The notes under the pieces were generated by a model, which was not told where the DNA came from, ran no database searches, and worked only from the letters and a program-made list of their open reading frames with translations. A stretch of 64,000 bases of DNA from Polynucleobacter sp. AP-Titi-500A-B4 (GTDB lineage Bacteria > Pseudomonadota > Gammaproteobacteria > Burkholderiales > Burkholderiaceae): the NCBI RefSeq assembly GCF_018688095.1, contig NZ_CP061311.1, positions 556,861 through 620,860 of the forward strand, given 5' to 3'. Within the stretch, counting starts at the first letter, position 1. Each line of letters begins with the position of its first letter. The position numbers and the translations under genes were made by a program. Below are positions 1-9,078 of this stretch, in pieces.

Positions 1-58
1 GCCATACCCAACGGCTAATGTCCAGCGTTTGCAGTTCCAGGTGGGTACGGCGTTTTAA
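1..58 (+). CDS. bamA: Outer membrane protein assembly factor BamA, C-terminal end only
   Basis: Only the last 18 codons are in the window, read in the frame starting at base 2 and ending at the TAA at 56-58. They encode PYPTANVQRLQFQVGTAF. The alternating polar/hydrophobic pattern ending in Phe is the typical last beta strand (beta-signal) of an Omp85 barrel. The next genes are skp and lpxD, the usual neighbours of bamA in proteobacteria, which is what makes the identification likely despite the short stretch. Confidence 0.75.
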   Translation, partial: PYPTANVQRLQFQVGTAF

Positions 59-77
59 CAGTTTAAGGAAAAGTTTT

Positions 78-605
78 ATGAAGTTTTATAGATCTTCAAA
101 ATGGATTCAATTTATTTTGGCAGTCGCAACGATTGCATTTGGATCCACCTCTGTCTATGCACAGGATGCAGGGACTCGTATTGCGGTTGTGAACTCTGAA
201 AAAGTTTTTAACGAGTCCAATTTAGCAAAAGCGATGCAAACCCGTTTGCAAAATGAATTTACTAAGCGTCAGAATGAATTGCGTGACAGTGCGCAAAAAA
301 TTCAGGCGGCTGCTGAAAAGCTAGATAAAGATGGTGCCGTTATGAGTGAGGCAGAGCGTGTGCGTCGCCAACGTGAATTGGCTGATCAGGATCGCGAGTT
401 GCAACGTAAGCAACGTGAATTTACCGAAGATCTTAATCAGCGTACCTTCGAGGAGCGTGCAAAGATTGCTGAAAAAGCAAATTTAGTTCTACGTCAAATC
501 GCCGAACAAAGAAAGTTAGATGTCATCATTCAAGAAGCAGCTTTTGTGACCCCAAAAGCAGATATTACTGATGATGTCATCAAGGCTTTAAATAGCCAGA
601 AGTAA
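78..605 (+). CDS. skp: Periplasmic OMP chaperone Skp/OmpH
   Basis: The product is 175 residues. An in-frame upstream ATG at 18 lies inside the bamA end; the ATG at 78, preceded by AAGGAAAAG at 65-73, gives a proper signal peptide with cleavage likely after residue 28 (VYA/QD). The mature part starts with the family motif IAVVNSEKVF and continues as a long charged, coiled-coil region rich in Arg, Gln and Glu, followed by a small C-terminal beta segment (KLDVIIQEAAF), as in OmpH proteins. Skp holds unfolded outer membrane proteins in the periplasm for BamA, whose gene ends 20 bases upstream. Confidence 0.93.
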   Translation: MKFYRSSKWIQFILAVATIAFGSTSVYAQDAGTRIAVVNSEKVFNESNLAKAMQTRLQNEFTKRQNELRDSAQKIQAAAEKLDKDGAVMSEAERVRRQRELADQDRELQRKQREFTEDLNQRTFEERAKIAEKANLVLRQIAEQRKLDVIIQEAAFVTPKADITDDVIKALNSQK

Positions 606-610
606 GTTTT

Positions 611-1678
611 ATGCCTACCGCCATTGAGCTGGCCGAACAGTTTCAAGCAAGCTTGGTGGGGGAGGCTTCCAGCGACTTTGCTGGTCTTGCACCACTCGAG
701 CGTGCACAAAAAAACCAAATATCGTTTCTATCTAACCCGCTATATCGGCAACAGGCTTCCGATAGTGGGGCTGGGGCGCTTATAGTCAGCAAGGCGGACT
801 TGGATTTTCTTCAAGCAAATCCTGGGGCTAATTCTTCCCAACGTGTGTTTTTTGTTTCTAAAAATCCCTATGCAACCTTTGCGAGAATGGCGCAACACTT
901 TGCAAAAAACAGTTCTCCAGCTTATGCGCCAGGAGTTCATGCAAGCGCAGCAATAGATCCAACGGCGTATATTCCGAGTTCATGTCATATTGGACCTTTT
1001 GTACAGGTTGAGGCCGGTGTAAAACTTGGGGAGCGTGTGTCTATTTTAGGCAATACAACCATTGCCAGAAATAGCGTGATTGGTAGCGATACATTGATTT
1101 ACCCTTCGGTTTCTATTTATTGTGGGACGCAAATAGGCGATCGCTGCATCATTCATAGTGGCGCTGTCATTGGTGCAGATGGATTTGGATTTGCACCAGA
1201 TTTCTCACCTACTGGTGGTGAGTGGGTCAAAATTCCGCAAACAGGCAATGTAGTCATCGGCAATGATGTGGAGATTGGCGCTTCAACTACGATTGATCGT
1301 GGCGCAATGAGCGATACCGTGATTGGCGCTGGAACCAAGATTGATAATCAGGTTCAGATTGCTCACAACGTCGTTGTGGGTAGTTGCTGTGTTATTGCTG
1401 GATGTGCGGCTGTCTCGGGAAGTACAAAAATAGGTAATTTCTGCATTATTGGTGGAGCTGCAAATTTTGCAGGCCATCTGACGATCGCTGATAGAACTAC
1501 AGTTTCTGGTAATACCTCGATTATTCGCTCTATTACTGAGTCAGGACAGCATTTCACGGGGGTTTATCCATCCATGCTCCATAGTGCTTGGGAGAAAAAC
1601 GCTGCTATCTTGCGTGGCCTAGATAAAATACGTCAACGCTTGCGATTATTGGATAAAAACAATAAATCTGAGTCTTAA
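611..1678 (+). CDS. lpxD: UDP-3-O-acylglucosamine N-acyltransferase LpxD
   Basis: The 355-residue protein has the family layout: an N-terminal uridine-binding domain (about 1-100), a left-handed beta helix of hexapeptide repeats (about 105-320) and a C-terminal helix. It transfers a hydroxyacyl chain from acyl carrier protein to UDP-3-O-acylglucosamine, the third step of lipid A synthesis. The segment HSGAVIGADGFGFAPDF and the later QIAHNVVVGS, which should hold the catalytic His, are typical. It begins 5 bases after skp and is followed by fabZ and lpxA. Confidence 0.96.
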   Translation: MPTAIELAEQFQASLVGEASSDFAGLAPLERAQKNQISFLSNPLYRQQASDSGAGALIVSKADLDFLQANPGANSSQRVFFVSKNPYATFARMAQHFAKNSSPAYAPGVHASAAIDPTAYIPSSCHIGPFVQVEAGVKLGERVSILGNTTIARNSVIGSDTLIYPSVSIYCGTQIGDRCIIHSGAVIGADGFGFAPDFSPTGGEWVKIPQTGNVVIGNDVEIGASTTIDRGAMSDTVIGAGTKIDNQVQIAHNVVVGSCCVIAGCAAVSGSTKIGNFCIIGGAANFAGHLTIADRTTVSGNTSIIRSITESGQHFTGVYPSMLHSAWEKNAAILRGLDKIRQRLRLLDKNNKSES

Positions 1679-1722
1679 GACTTGGATTCAGTAATTTATA
1701 TTAACTTTAGAGTAGGTAATTT

Positions 1723-2172
1723 ATGAGCACACCAATTGCGATCGATATCAATAAGATTCTCCAGTTGTTGCCACATCGCTACCCATTCTTATTGGTAGAT
1801 CGTGTTTTAGAGATTACTCCGCGCGAGACTATTACTGCCTTGAAAAATGTGACGATGAATGAGCCATTCTTTCAAGGGCACTTTCCTGATTTTCCGGTAA
1901 TGCCCGGAGTACTCATTATTGAAGCTTTAGCTCAAACCGCTGCCTTGCTGACCTTTTCTGAAGAGCGCGCTGAAGACGCAATCTATTACTTTGCTGGCAT
2001 AGATGGTGCTCGCTTTAAGAAACCTGTATTGCCTGGCGATCAATTAATCATGACGGCAAAGTTAGAGCGCGGTCGTGCTGGTATTTATAAGTTTGCAGTA
2101 CAGGCAACCGTAGATGGTGAGATCGCTGCAGAGGCGAATATCACCTGTGCGGTTCGTACGAAAGGCGCGTGA
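1723..2172 (+). CDS. fabZ: 3-hydroxyacyl-ACP dehydratase FabZ
   Basis: The 149-residue hot-dog-fold enzyme dehydrates (3R)-hydroxyacyl-ACP to trans-2-enoyl-ACP in fatty acid elongation. The catalytic His is in FFQGHFPDFPVMPGV and the catalytic Glu in LIIEALAQ. HRYPFLLVDRV near the N-terminus is characteristic. A GTAGG ribosome site at 1712-1716 precedes the ATG. The gene sits between lpxD and lpxA, which share the hydroxyacyl-ACP pool, and its TGA overlaps the lpxA start. Confidence 0.97.
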   Translation: MSTPIAIDINKILQLLPHRYPFLLVDRVLEITPRETITALKNVTMNEPFFQGHFPDFPVMPGVLIIEALAQTAALLTFSEERAEDAIYYFAGIDGARFKKPVLPGDQLIMTAKLERGRAGIYKFAVQATVDGEIAAEANITCAVRTKGA

Positions 2173-2969
2173 TGACTCGGATTCATGCATCTGCTGTAGT
2201 CGATAGCAAGGCTGAACTTGCTAGTGATGTTGAGATTGGCCCTTATTCTGTTGTTGGCCCTAACGTCAAGATCGATTCTGGCACAAAGGTTGGATCACAT
2301 ACTGTGATCGAGGGTTGCACCACGGTAGGCAAAGACAATATATTCGCTCACTTTGCTGCGATTGGTGGCCCCCCACAGGATATGAAATATCGTGGTGAGC
2401 CAACGCAACTCATCATTGGTGATCGCAATACCATTCGTGAATTCACTACGATTCATACCGGTACAGCACAAGATGAAGGCATTACCCGCATTGGTAATGA
2501 CAACTGGATCATGGCATACGTTCACATTGCACATGATTGCCAAGTGGGTAATCACACCATTTTCTCAAGTAACGCCCAAATTGCGGGTCATGTTCAGGTG
2601 AATGATTGGGCCATCATGGGCGGCATGTCTGGTGTGCATCAGTTTGTTCGCATTGGACAACATGCGATGTTAGGCGGTGCTTCAGCGCTGGTACAGGATA
2701 TTCCACCATTTGTAATTGCAGCTGGAGATAAGGCTTCTCCTCATGGCATTAACGTTGAAGGCTTGAAGCGTCGTGGCTTTTCTAGTGAAACGATTTCTGC
2801 ATTGCGTCAGGCTTATAAGGTGCTTTACAAAGATGGCCTGAGCTTTGAAGATGCCAAAGTAGAGATTCAGAAGATGATTTCTGCTAATGCTGCTGATTCA
2901 GCTACTGTAGAAAAGCTGACTCAGTTTCATGACTTCATTGCCGCCTCTACCCGCGGCATCATTCGGTAA
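2172..2969 (+). CDS. lpxA: UDP-N-acetylglucosamine acyltransferase LpxA
   Basis: The 265-residue hexapeptide-repeat enzyme carries out the first step of lipid A synthesis. A GTG three bases earlier is in frame, but the ATG at 2172 overlaps the fabZ TGA in a TGATG arrangement and gives the normal N-terminus MTRIHASAVV. The beta helix spans about residues 1-190; the catalytic His region is MAYVHIAHDCQVGNH. The C-terminal helical domain (GINVEGLKRRGFSSE) binds acyl carrier protein. The preceding and following genes place it in the standard lpx operon. Confidence 0.96.
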   Translation: MTRIHASAVVDSKAELASDVEIGPYSVVGPNVKIDSGTKVGSHTVIEGCTTVGKDNIFAHFAAIGGPPQDMKYRGEPTQLIIGDRNTIREFTTIHTGTAQDEGITRIGNDNWIMAYVHIAHDCQVGNHTIFSSNAQIAGHVQVNDWAIMGGMSGVHQFVRIGQHAMLGGASALVQDIPPFVIAAGDKASPHGINVEGLKRRGFSSETISALRQAYKVLYKDGLSFEDAKVEIQKMISANAADSATVEKLTQFHDFIAASTRGIIR

Positions 2970-2982
2970 CGATAGGAATACT

Positions 2983-4188
2983 TTGCCAAAGTTAGCTTGT
3001 GTAGCTGGCGAACCTTCTGGTGACTTACTTGCTGCGCCAGTTCTGAGCGCCCTGAATCAAATTCCAGACATGGCTGGTCTTGAGGTGTATGGTATTGGTG
3101 GCCCACGCATGCAGGCTGAAGGCATGCGCTCAGATTGGCCCATGGAAACTTTGAGTGTTCGTGGCTATGTGGAGGCTATTAAACAGCTGCCGTCTATTCT
3201 GAAGCTTCGCAAAGAACTCATTGCTAATCTTTTGGGAGATGCTCGCCCTGATGTGTATTTGGGAATTGATGCCCCGGATTTCAATTTAGGAGTTGAGCTT
3301 CAGTTGCGCAAAGCCGGTATTCCGACCTTGCATTTTGTGTCGCCCTCTATTTGGGCGTGGAGAGCAGGGCGCATCAAGAAAATTGCGCAAGCAGTCGATC
3401 GTATGCTTTGCATTTTCCCTTTTGAAACAGAAATCTACGATCGTGCAGGTGTGGCATCTACTTATGTTGGGCACCCACTAGCTAGTGAAATTCCCTTGGC
3501 GCCAGATGCACCTCGGGCTCGTAAAAAAATTATTGAGACTCTCAAGCTTTCAAGCACCTCTCTTGATGGAACTGTCGTGGCAGTCTTGCCTGGAAGCCGT
3601 GGATCTGAGATTGAATTGATTGCCCCAGTCTTTTTTGAAACGATGCAATTATTAGCTGAGCGTTTAAAGGGCCAGTCACTCCATTTTTTAATCCCAGTTG
3701 CAACCCCACACTTACGTGAGCCGCTAGAACAACTTTTACTGAAATCCAAGAGCATCAATCCTGACATTGAAATTCATTTACTCAATGGCATGGCGGATGA
3801 AGTGTTAGAGGCTTCTGATGTTGTGCTGATTGCCAGTGGAACTGCAACCTTGCAAGCTGCCTTGTGGAAAAAGCCCATGGTAATTTCTTATAAGGTGCCT
3901 TGGTTGACTGCTCAGATTATGAAGCGTCAGGGTTATTTGCCTTATGTTGGTTTGCCTAATATTTTGTGTGGTGAATTTGTGGTCCCGGAGTTATTGCAAG
4001 ACGATGCCACTCCCCAAAAGTTAGCTAGCGCATTGCAAGAATGGCTAGAGCATCCCTATAAAGTTGCTGAATTGAAAGTGCGCTTTGCACAGATGCATGA
4101 AACACTACGCCGTCCAACAGGATTGCTGGTTGCGCAAGCAGTTGCACAAACAATTGCTAATGGCCGCAAGCATCAGGCCACTCAATGA
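2983..4188 (+). CDS. lpxB: Lipid-A-disaccharide synthase LpxB
   Basis: This GT19 enzyme condenses UDP-diacylglucosamine with lipid X. LACVAGEPSGDLLAAPVL is the N-terminal family signature; VLPGSRGSEIELIAPVF and ASGTATLQAALWKKPMVISYK are the nucleotide-sugar and active-site motifs. I prefer the TTG at 2983 (401 residues, AGGAA at 2974-2978 just upstream). An ATG at 2929 is in frame but would overlap lpxA by 41 bases, lacks a ribosome site and adds 18 residues outside the conserved fold. It overlaps rnhB by 4 bases (ATGA). Confidence 0.95.
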   Translation: MPKLACVAGEPSGDLLAAPVLSALNQIPDMAGLEVYGIGGPRMQAEGMRSDWPMETLSVRGYVEAIKQLPSILKLRKELIANLLGDARPDVYLGIDAPDFNLGVELQLRKAGIPTLHFVSPSIWAWRAGRIKKIAQAVDRMLCIFPFETEIYDRAGVASTYVGHPLASEIPLAPDAPRARKKIIETLKLSSTSLDGTVVAVLPGSRGSEIELIAPVFFETMQLLAERLKGQSLHFLIPVATPHLREPLEQLLLKSKSINPDIEIHLLNGMADEVLEASDVVLIASGTATLQAALWKKPMVISYKVPWLTAQIMKRQGYLPYVGLPNILCGEFVVPELLQDDATPQKLASALQEWLEHPYKVAELKVRFAQMHETLRRPTGLLVAQAVAQTIANGRKHQATQ

Positions 4189-4778
4189 GTATTGTTTGGA
4201 TCTGTGGTGTCGATGAGGCTGGTCGCGGACCTCTGGTCGGTGCCGTCGTTGCAGGCGCTGTCGTCCTGGATCCAAATCATCCAATTGAGGGTTTGAAGGA
4301 TTCCAAAAAACTGACGGCAGCACGCCGCGAGTTTTTATATGAGCAAATTATGGAGAAGGCTAAGGCTTGGGGTGTAGGTGAAGCCAGTCCTGCTGAGATT
4401 GATGAAATCAATATCCTGCAGGCCACCATGCTCGCAATGAGACGTGCCGTTGAAGATCTGACCACGCGTTTGGGTAGATGGCCTGATAAAGCTCTAATCG
4501 ACGGTAACCGTTGTCCGGAGTTACCGATTGCTGCTGAAGCCATCGTTAAAGGGGATACTAAAGAACCAGCGATATCGGCTGCATCCATTCTGGCTAAAGT
4601 GACTCGAGATCGCCAAATGCAACTCTTACATGAACGTCATCCAGAATATGGTTTTGCGCAACACATGGGGTATCCCACGGAGGCTCACTTTGCTGCCTTA
4701 ATACAATATGGTGCGTGTGATCAGCATCGCAAAAGCTTTTCTCCGGTCAGAAAAGTGCTTGAGATGAATGCAAATTAG
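4185..4778 (+). CDS. rnhB: Ribonuclease HII
   Basis: The 197-residue enzyme cleaves the RNA strand of RNA-DNA hybrids and removes misincorporated ribonucleotides. The N-terminal CGVDEAGRGPLVGAVVAGAV contains the Asp-Glu metal ligands and the GRG motif; LIDGN carries the next Asp and AISAASILAKVTRD is the C-terminal family motif. Its start overlaps the lpxB stop, so the two are probably translationally coupled, a common order after lpxB. Confidence 0.96.
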   Translation: MSIVWICGVDEAGRGPLVGAVVAGAVVLDPNHPIEGLKDSKKLTAARREFLYEQIMEKAKAWGVGEASPAEIDEINILQATMLAMRRAVEDLTTRLGRWPDKALIDGNRCPELPIAAEAIVKGDTKEPAISAASILAKVTRDRQMQLLHERHPEYGFAQHMGYPTEAHFAALIQYGACDQHRKSFSPVRKVLEMNAN

Positions 4779-4784
4779 GCCTAT

Positions 4785-5609
4785 ATGAACTTTGATCTCA
4801 TTACTTCTAAAGAAAATCCTTTATTCAAGGAGATTCGCAACCTACAAGCTACTGGCTCCAAAGGCCAGAAGGCAAGGATTGCAAGAGGTCAAGCTCTCTT
4901 AGAGGGCATTCATCTAGTGCAGACTTGGGTAGGCGACCCAGCTTTAAAGATATTGCTCACTTCGGAAGTGGGCCTACAAAATACTGAAATTTCTGAAGCG
5001 GTCTACTCGCATATTGAAATCTGCCCAGATACTAAGGTTTTCCAATTGGATAGCGCACTTTGGGATTTGCTAAGTGACCTAGTCAATGCTCCCCACATTG
5101 CCGGCTTATTAGATCTTCCTCAATCTTGCTTATCGCCTCCTCAATCGATCGCCACCTTAGCTGGAGATGTCGTGATATTGGATCGCATTCAAGATGCCGG
5201 TAATGTCGGCTCAATTTTGCGAACAGCTGCGGCATCAGGATTTACTCAAGTCATTGCTTTATCAGGATGTGCTCATTTATGGTCTAGCAAAGTATTGCGA
5301 GCTGGTATGGGTGCCCATCGCTTGCTAAATCTTTATGAAGGTTGGTCAAACCAACAAGTATTGAGTGCTGTTACCGCACCTATGCTCGCTGCTTCAGCTG
5401 ATGCTGAGCGTGAGCTATACGCATTGCAACAAGAGCTACAGCATCCAGTGGCTTGGGTAATGGGTAGTGAAGGTCAAGGGGTATCTGAGGATCTCTTGGC
5501 TCAAGCAAAAGGAGTTGCTATACCTATTGACCCGCGAGTAGAGTCCTTAAATGTGTCCACAGCTGCCGCTGTTTGCTTGTTTGAGACGATGCGAGTTAGG
5601 CGAGGTTAA
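4785..5609 (+). CDS. TrmH/SpoU-family rRNA 2'-O-methyltransferase
   Basis: The 274-residue protein has an N-terminal substrate-binding domain starting TSKENPLFKEIRNLQ and a SPOUT methyltransferase domain from about residue 125. The three SPOUT motifs are visible: LDRIQDAGNVGSILRTAAA, VMGSEGQGVSEDLL and IPIDPRVESLNVSTAAAVCL, the trefoil-knot SAM site. The family methylates ribose 2'-OH groups in rRNA (or tRNA); the precise nucleotide cannot be told here. It follows rnhB by 6 bases and ends 6 bases from the convergent ppsR gene. Confidence 0.88.
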   Translation: MNFDLITSKENPLFKEIRNLQATGSKGQKARIARGQALLEGIHLVQTWVGDPALKILLTSEVGLQNTEISEAVYSHIEICPDTKVFQLDSALWDLLSDLVNAPHIAGLLDLPQSCLSPPQSIATLAGDVVILDRIQDAGNVGSILRTAAASGFTQVIALSGCAHLWSSKVLRAGMGAHRLLNLYEGWSNQQVLSAVTAPMLAASADAERELYALQQELQHPVAWVMGSEGQGVSEDLLAQAKGVAIPIDPRVESLNVSTAAAVCLFETMRVRRG

Positions 5610-5615
5610 CTCAAG

Positions 5616-6443
5616 TTAGCCCAAAATCGTCTTATCAGACTTAATCGCTTGCAAGACAGTCGTAGCTATCTCTTCAATTGACTTGCTCGTTGTCATCACC
5701 CAGGGAATGGATTGTTTTTTCATCATCGCAGTTGCCTCGTTAATCTCATAGCGACAATTTTCTAGTTTCGCGTAGTTACTACCAGGGCGGCGCTCATTAC
5801 GAATCTCTGAAAGGCGTTCAGCGTCAATCATGAGACCAAAAATCTTCTGGCGATAAGGCACTAAATCTTTCGGTAATTGGCCTCGCTCAAAATCCTCTGG
5901 GATCAGTGGGTAGTTAGCGGCCTTCAATCCGTATTGCATGGCAAGATAAAGACTGGTTGGTGTCTTGCCAACACGGGATATCCCAATCAAAATAACATCT
6001 GCCTCTACTAAATTTTGGTTTGACTGTCCGTCGTCGTGAGCGAGTGAATAGTTAATGGCCTCAATACGATTCTTGTAGGCCTCGGTATCGGCATTGTGGT
6101 GTAGGCGGTTCATAGCGTGAGTGGACTTCATGCCCAAGGCTGCCTCTAGTGGGGCTACGAAGGTCTGGAACATATCCAAAATCAGCCCATTTGCCTTGCT
6201 GACAATGCTATTGAGTTCAGAATTCACCAAAGTAGTGAAAACAATTGGTTGGGCCCCATATTTACTTGCTGCCTGATTGATGCTGCTGACTGCGTCATGG
6301 GCTTTATCTACGCTATCCACAAAAGGCACGCGAATGTGCTTAAAAGTAGCCTCAAATTGGGCCAAAATCGATTGGCTGAAGTTCTCGGCGGTGATGCCGG
6401 TTCCATCAGAAACTATAAAAACAATATGGGTCTCGCTAGACAT
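5616..6443 (-). CDS. ppsR: PEP synthase regulatory kinase/phosphorylase PpsR (DUF299)
   Basis: The 275-residue protein starts with IVFIVSDGTGITAENFSQS and carries the P-loop-like GISRVGKTPTSLYLAMQYG around residues 155-172, both hallmarks of the DUF299 family. Characterised members switch PEP synthase or pyruvate phosphate dikinase off and on by ADP-dependent threonine phosphorylation and Pi-dependent dephosphorylation. Here it diverges from ppsA across a 106-base gap, so the regulator and target are adjacent. Confidence 0.95.
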   Translation of the reverse strand: MSSETHIVFIVSDGTGITAENFSQSILAQFEATFKHIRVPFVDSVDKAHDAVSSINQAASKYGAQPIVFTTLVNSELNSIVSKANGLILDMFQTFVAPLEAALGMKSTHAMNRLHHNADTEAYKNRIEAINYSLAHDDGQSNQNLVEADVILIGISRVGKTPTSLYLAMQYGLKAANYPLIPEDFERGQLPKDLVPYRQKIFGLMIDAERLSEIRNERRPGSNYAKLENCRYEINEATAMMKKQSIPWVMTTSKSIEEIATTVLQAIKSDKTILG

Positions 6444-6549
6444 GGATTTAGCCTAAAAAGTCAGGGTCAGCACTACAATAGAATTTATTGAAGTATGCCC
6501 CATTTTGAGTGGCCGCTTGACTAGTTTCCTTATCTTTAGAGAGTATTTT

Positions 6550-8946
6550 ATGTCCAACCAACAGCAGCAAAATAGCAGTATGGCAGATGCCTATGTATTG
6601 CCTTTTGAGCAACTTCGCATGACCGATGTTGAGTCAGTCGGCGGTAAGAATGCCTCCCTCGGCGAAATGATTTCTCAGTTGGCATCTACTGGAGTTCGGG
6701 TGCCAACGGGGTTTGCCACTACCGCATTGGCATTTCGTGATTTCCTGAAACATAACAATCTCACCGAGCGCATTCAGAAGCGTTTGGAGAATCTTAATAT
6801 TGATGATGTGCGTGCATTAGCAGAAGCTGGTGCTGAAATCCGTCATTGGATTGAGACTGCGCCATTTCAGCCTAAGTTAGATGAAGAGATTCGCAAAGCG
6901 TTTGCAGTTTTGGATGATTCTGGCAAAGGTTCTTTTGCAGTGCGCTCTTCTGCAACAGCAGAAGATTTGCCAGATGCCTCTTTTGCTGGACAACAAGAAA
7001 CATTCTTGAACGTTGAAGGCATTGAGGATGTCCTCAAGAAGATCCGCGAAGTATTTGCATCCCTTTATAACGACCGTGCTATTTCTTATCGCGTACACAA
7101 GGGCTTTGCGCATGCTGAAGTAGCCTTGTCTGCTGGTATTCAGCGTATGGTGCGCTCAGATCTGGGTGCTGCTGGCGTGATGTTTACCTTGGACACTGAA
7201 TCTGGTTTTGAGGATGTTGTCTTTATTACCTCAAGCTATGGTTTGGGTGAGACAGTAGTGCAGGGGGCAGTAAACCCTGATGAGTTCTATGTATTCAAAA
7301 CTACCTTAGCCCAAGATAAAAAAGCGATCATTCGTCGCTCTTTGGGTTCTAAGTTGATTCAGATGCAATTTGCACCTAAAGGTTCTGCTGAGAAAGTGCA
7401 AACCGTGGATGTCACTCCAGAGAAACGTAATCGTTTTTCTTTGGAAGATGCCGACATTACTGAGTTGGCGAAATACGCCGTCATTATTGAAAAACACTAC
7501 GGTCGTCCTATGGATATCGAGTGGGGCAAGGATGGCCAAGATGGCCGTATTTATATACTGCAAGCTCGCCCTGAGACAGTGAAGAGTCAGGCTGCTGGCC
7601 AAGTAGAGATGCGCTATAAGCTCAAAGGTAGCTCAAAGGTCCTGGCTAAGGGCCGCGCGATTGGTCAAAAGATTGGTGCGGGGCCGGTTCGTATTATTCG
7701 CGACCCAAGCGAGATGGATCGTGTGCAGCCTGGTGATGTCTTGGTTGCGGATATGACGGACCCGAACTGGGAGCCAGTCATGAAGCGTGCTTCTGCGATT
7801 GTGACCAATCGTGGTGGTCGTACATGTCACGCGGCAATTATTGCCCGTGAGTTAGGCGTGCCAGCGGTCGTTGGTTGCGGTGATGCTACTGAGCATTTGC
7901 AAGACGGCATGATGGTGACAGTTTCTTGTGCTGAAGGTGACGAAGGTCATATCTACGATGGCTTGATCGAAACTGAAGTGAGTGAGATATCTCGCGGTGT
8001 ATTGCCAGAGATTCCAGTGAAGATCACTATGAATATTGGTAATCCTCAGCTGGCATTTGATTTCTGTCAAATTCCAAACGCAGGTGTTGGTTTGGCTCGT
8101 CTTGAGTTCATCATCAATAATTACATTGGTGTGCATCCACGAGCTGTATTGGAGTATCCAAACATCGACCCTGACCTCAAGCGTGCGGTTGAGAGTGTGG
8201 CTCGTGGTTACGCTAGTCCACGTCAGTTTTATGAAGATAAATTGGTTGAGGGTGTGGCAACTATTGCTGCCGCTTTCTATCCAAAGCCTGTCATCGTCCG
8301 TTTATCTGACTTCAAATCTAATGAGTACAAGAAGTTAATTGGTGGATCACGTTACGAGCCGGATGAAGAAAATCCTATGCTCGGCTTCCGCGGTGCATCA
8401 CGTTATGTATCTGAGGATTTTGGTGAGGCGTTTGCCCTTGAGTGTGCAGCCATGAAACGCGTGCGTGAAGAGATGGGTCTTGATAACGTTGAGATTATGG
8501 TTCCGTTTGTACGTACGATCAATCAAGCTAAACGCGTTATTGATATGATGGAGAAATTTGGTCTCAAGCGTGGTGTGAATGGCCTTCGTCTCATCATGAT
8601 GTGCGAGATTCCATCCAATGCAATTCTTGCGGATCAGTTCCTTGAATACTTTGATGGCTTCTCTATCGGTTCAAACGACATGACTCAGTTAACACTTGGT
8701 CTTGATCGTGACTCTGGTATGGAGTTGTTGGCGATTGACTTTGATGAGCGCGATCCAGCAGTAGAATTTATGATCGCCCGTTCAATCGATGCTTGTCGTA
8801 AGCAAAACAAATACGTAGGTATTTGTGGCCAAGGACCTTCAGACCATCCAGACTTTGCCCGTTGGTTAGTCGAGAAGGGTATTACCTCCATCTCCTTAAA
8901 CCCAGATAGCGTTGTAGAGACCTGGGAGATGTTGGGTAAGAAATAA
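6550..8946 (+). CDS. ppsA: Phosphoenolpyruvate synthase
   Basis: The 798-residue enzyme converts pyruvate and ATP to PEP, AMP and Pi, the entry to gluconeogenesis. The ATP-binding domain occupies the N-terminal part (GGKNASLGEM; SATAEDLPDASFAGQQET). The swivelling phosphohistidine domain has TNRGGRTCHAAIIAREL with the catalytic His at about residue 427. The C-terminal PEP/pyruvate barrel ends with CGQGPSDHPDFARWLV. I use the ATG at 6550 (AGAGAG just upstream) instead of one 15 codons earlier, which lacks a ribosome site. Divergent ppsR should control its activity. Confidence 0.97.
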   Translation: MSNQQQQNSSMADAYVLPFEQLRMTDVESVGGKNASLGEMISQLASTGVRVPTGFATTALAFRDFLKHNNLTERIQKRLENLNIDDVRALAEAGAEIRHWIETAPFQPKLDEEIRKAFAVLDDSGKGSFAVRSSATAEDLPDASFAGQQETFLNVEGIEDVLKKIREVFASLYNDRAISYRVHKGFAHAEVALSAGIQRMVRSDLGAAGVMFTLDTESGFEDVVFITSSYGLGETVVQGAVNPDEFYVFKTTLAQDKKAIIRRSLGSKLIQMQFAPKGSAEKVQTVDVTPEKRNRFSLEDADITELAKYAVIIEKHYGRPMDIEWGKDGQDGRIYILQARPETVKSQAAGQVEMRYKLKGSSKVLAKGRAIGQKIGAGPVRIIRDPSEMDRVQPGDVLVADMTDPNWEPVMKRASAIVTNRGGRTCHAAIIARELGVPAVVGCGDATEHLQDGMMVTVSCAEGDEGHIYDGLIETEVSEISRGVLPEIPVKITMNIGNPQLAFDFCQIPNAGVGLARLEFIINNYIGVHPRAVLEYPNIDPDLKRAVESVARGYASPRQFYEDKLVEGVATIAAAFYPKPVIVRLSDFKSNEYKKLIGGSRYEPDEENPMLGFRGASRYVSEDFGEAFALECAAMKRVREEMGLDNVEIMVPFVRTINQAKRVIDMMEKFGLKRGVNGLRLIMMCEIPSNAILADQFLEYFDGFSIGSNDMTQLTLGLDRDSGMELLAIDFDERDPAVEFMIARSIDACRKQNKYVGICGQGPSDHPDFARWLVEKGITSISLNPDSVVETWEMLGKK

Positions 8947-8968
8947 CTTTAAATTACCTGAGAACCTG

Positions 8969-8997
8969 AATAAGGCGCAATTCGATTGCGCCTTATT
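8969..8997 (+). terminator. Intrinsic terminator hairpin after ppsA
   Basis: AATAAGGCGCAA (8969-8980) and TTGCGCCTTATT (8986-8997) form a perfect 12-bp stem with a 5-base loop, 23 bases after the ppsA stop. The stem has a GC core and A/U base, so the U-rich 3' arm partly serves as the tail. The free bases after it (GCTTTGG) are only weakly T-rich. Confidence 0.75.
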
Positions 8998-9078
8998 GCT
9001 TTGGGGCATCGTATATAAGTTGATTGCATAATAGGGGTGCATTAAGGTTATTTGTTGAGAGTTATAGAGGATGGTGTT

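Noticed and set aside
1668..1692. Inverted repeat after lpxD (CTGAGTC / GATTCAG)
   Set aside because: Stem includes a G-U pair and has no T tail; the lpx genes should be read through here.
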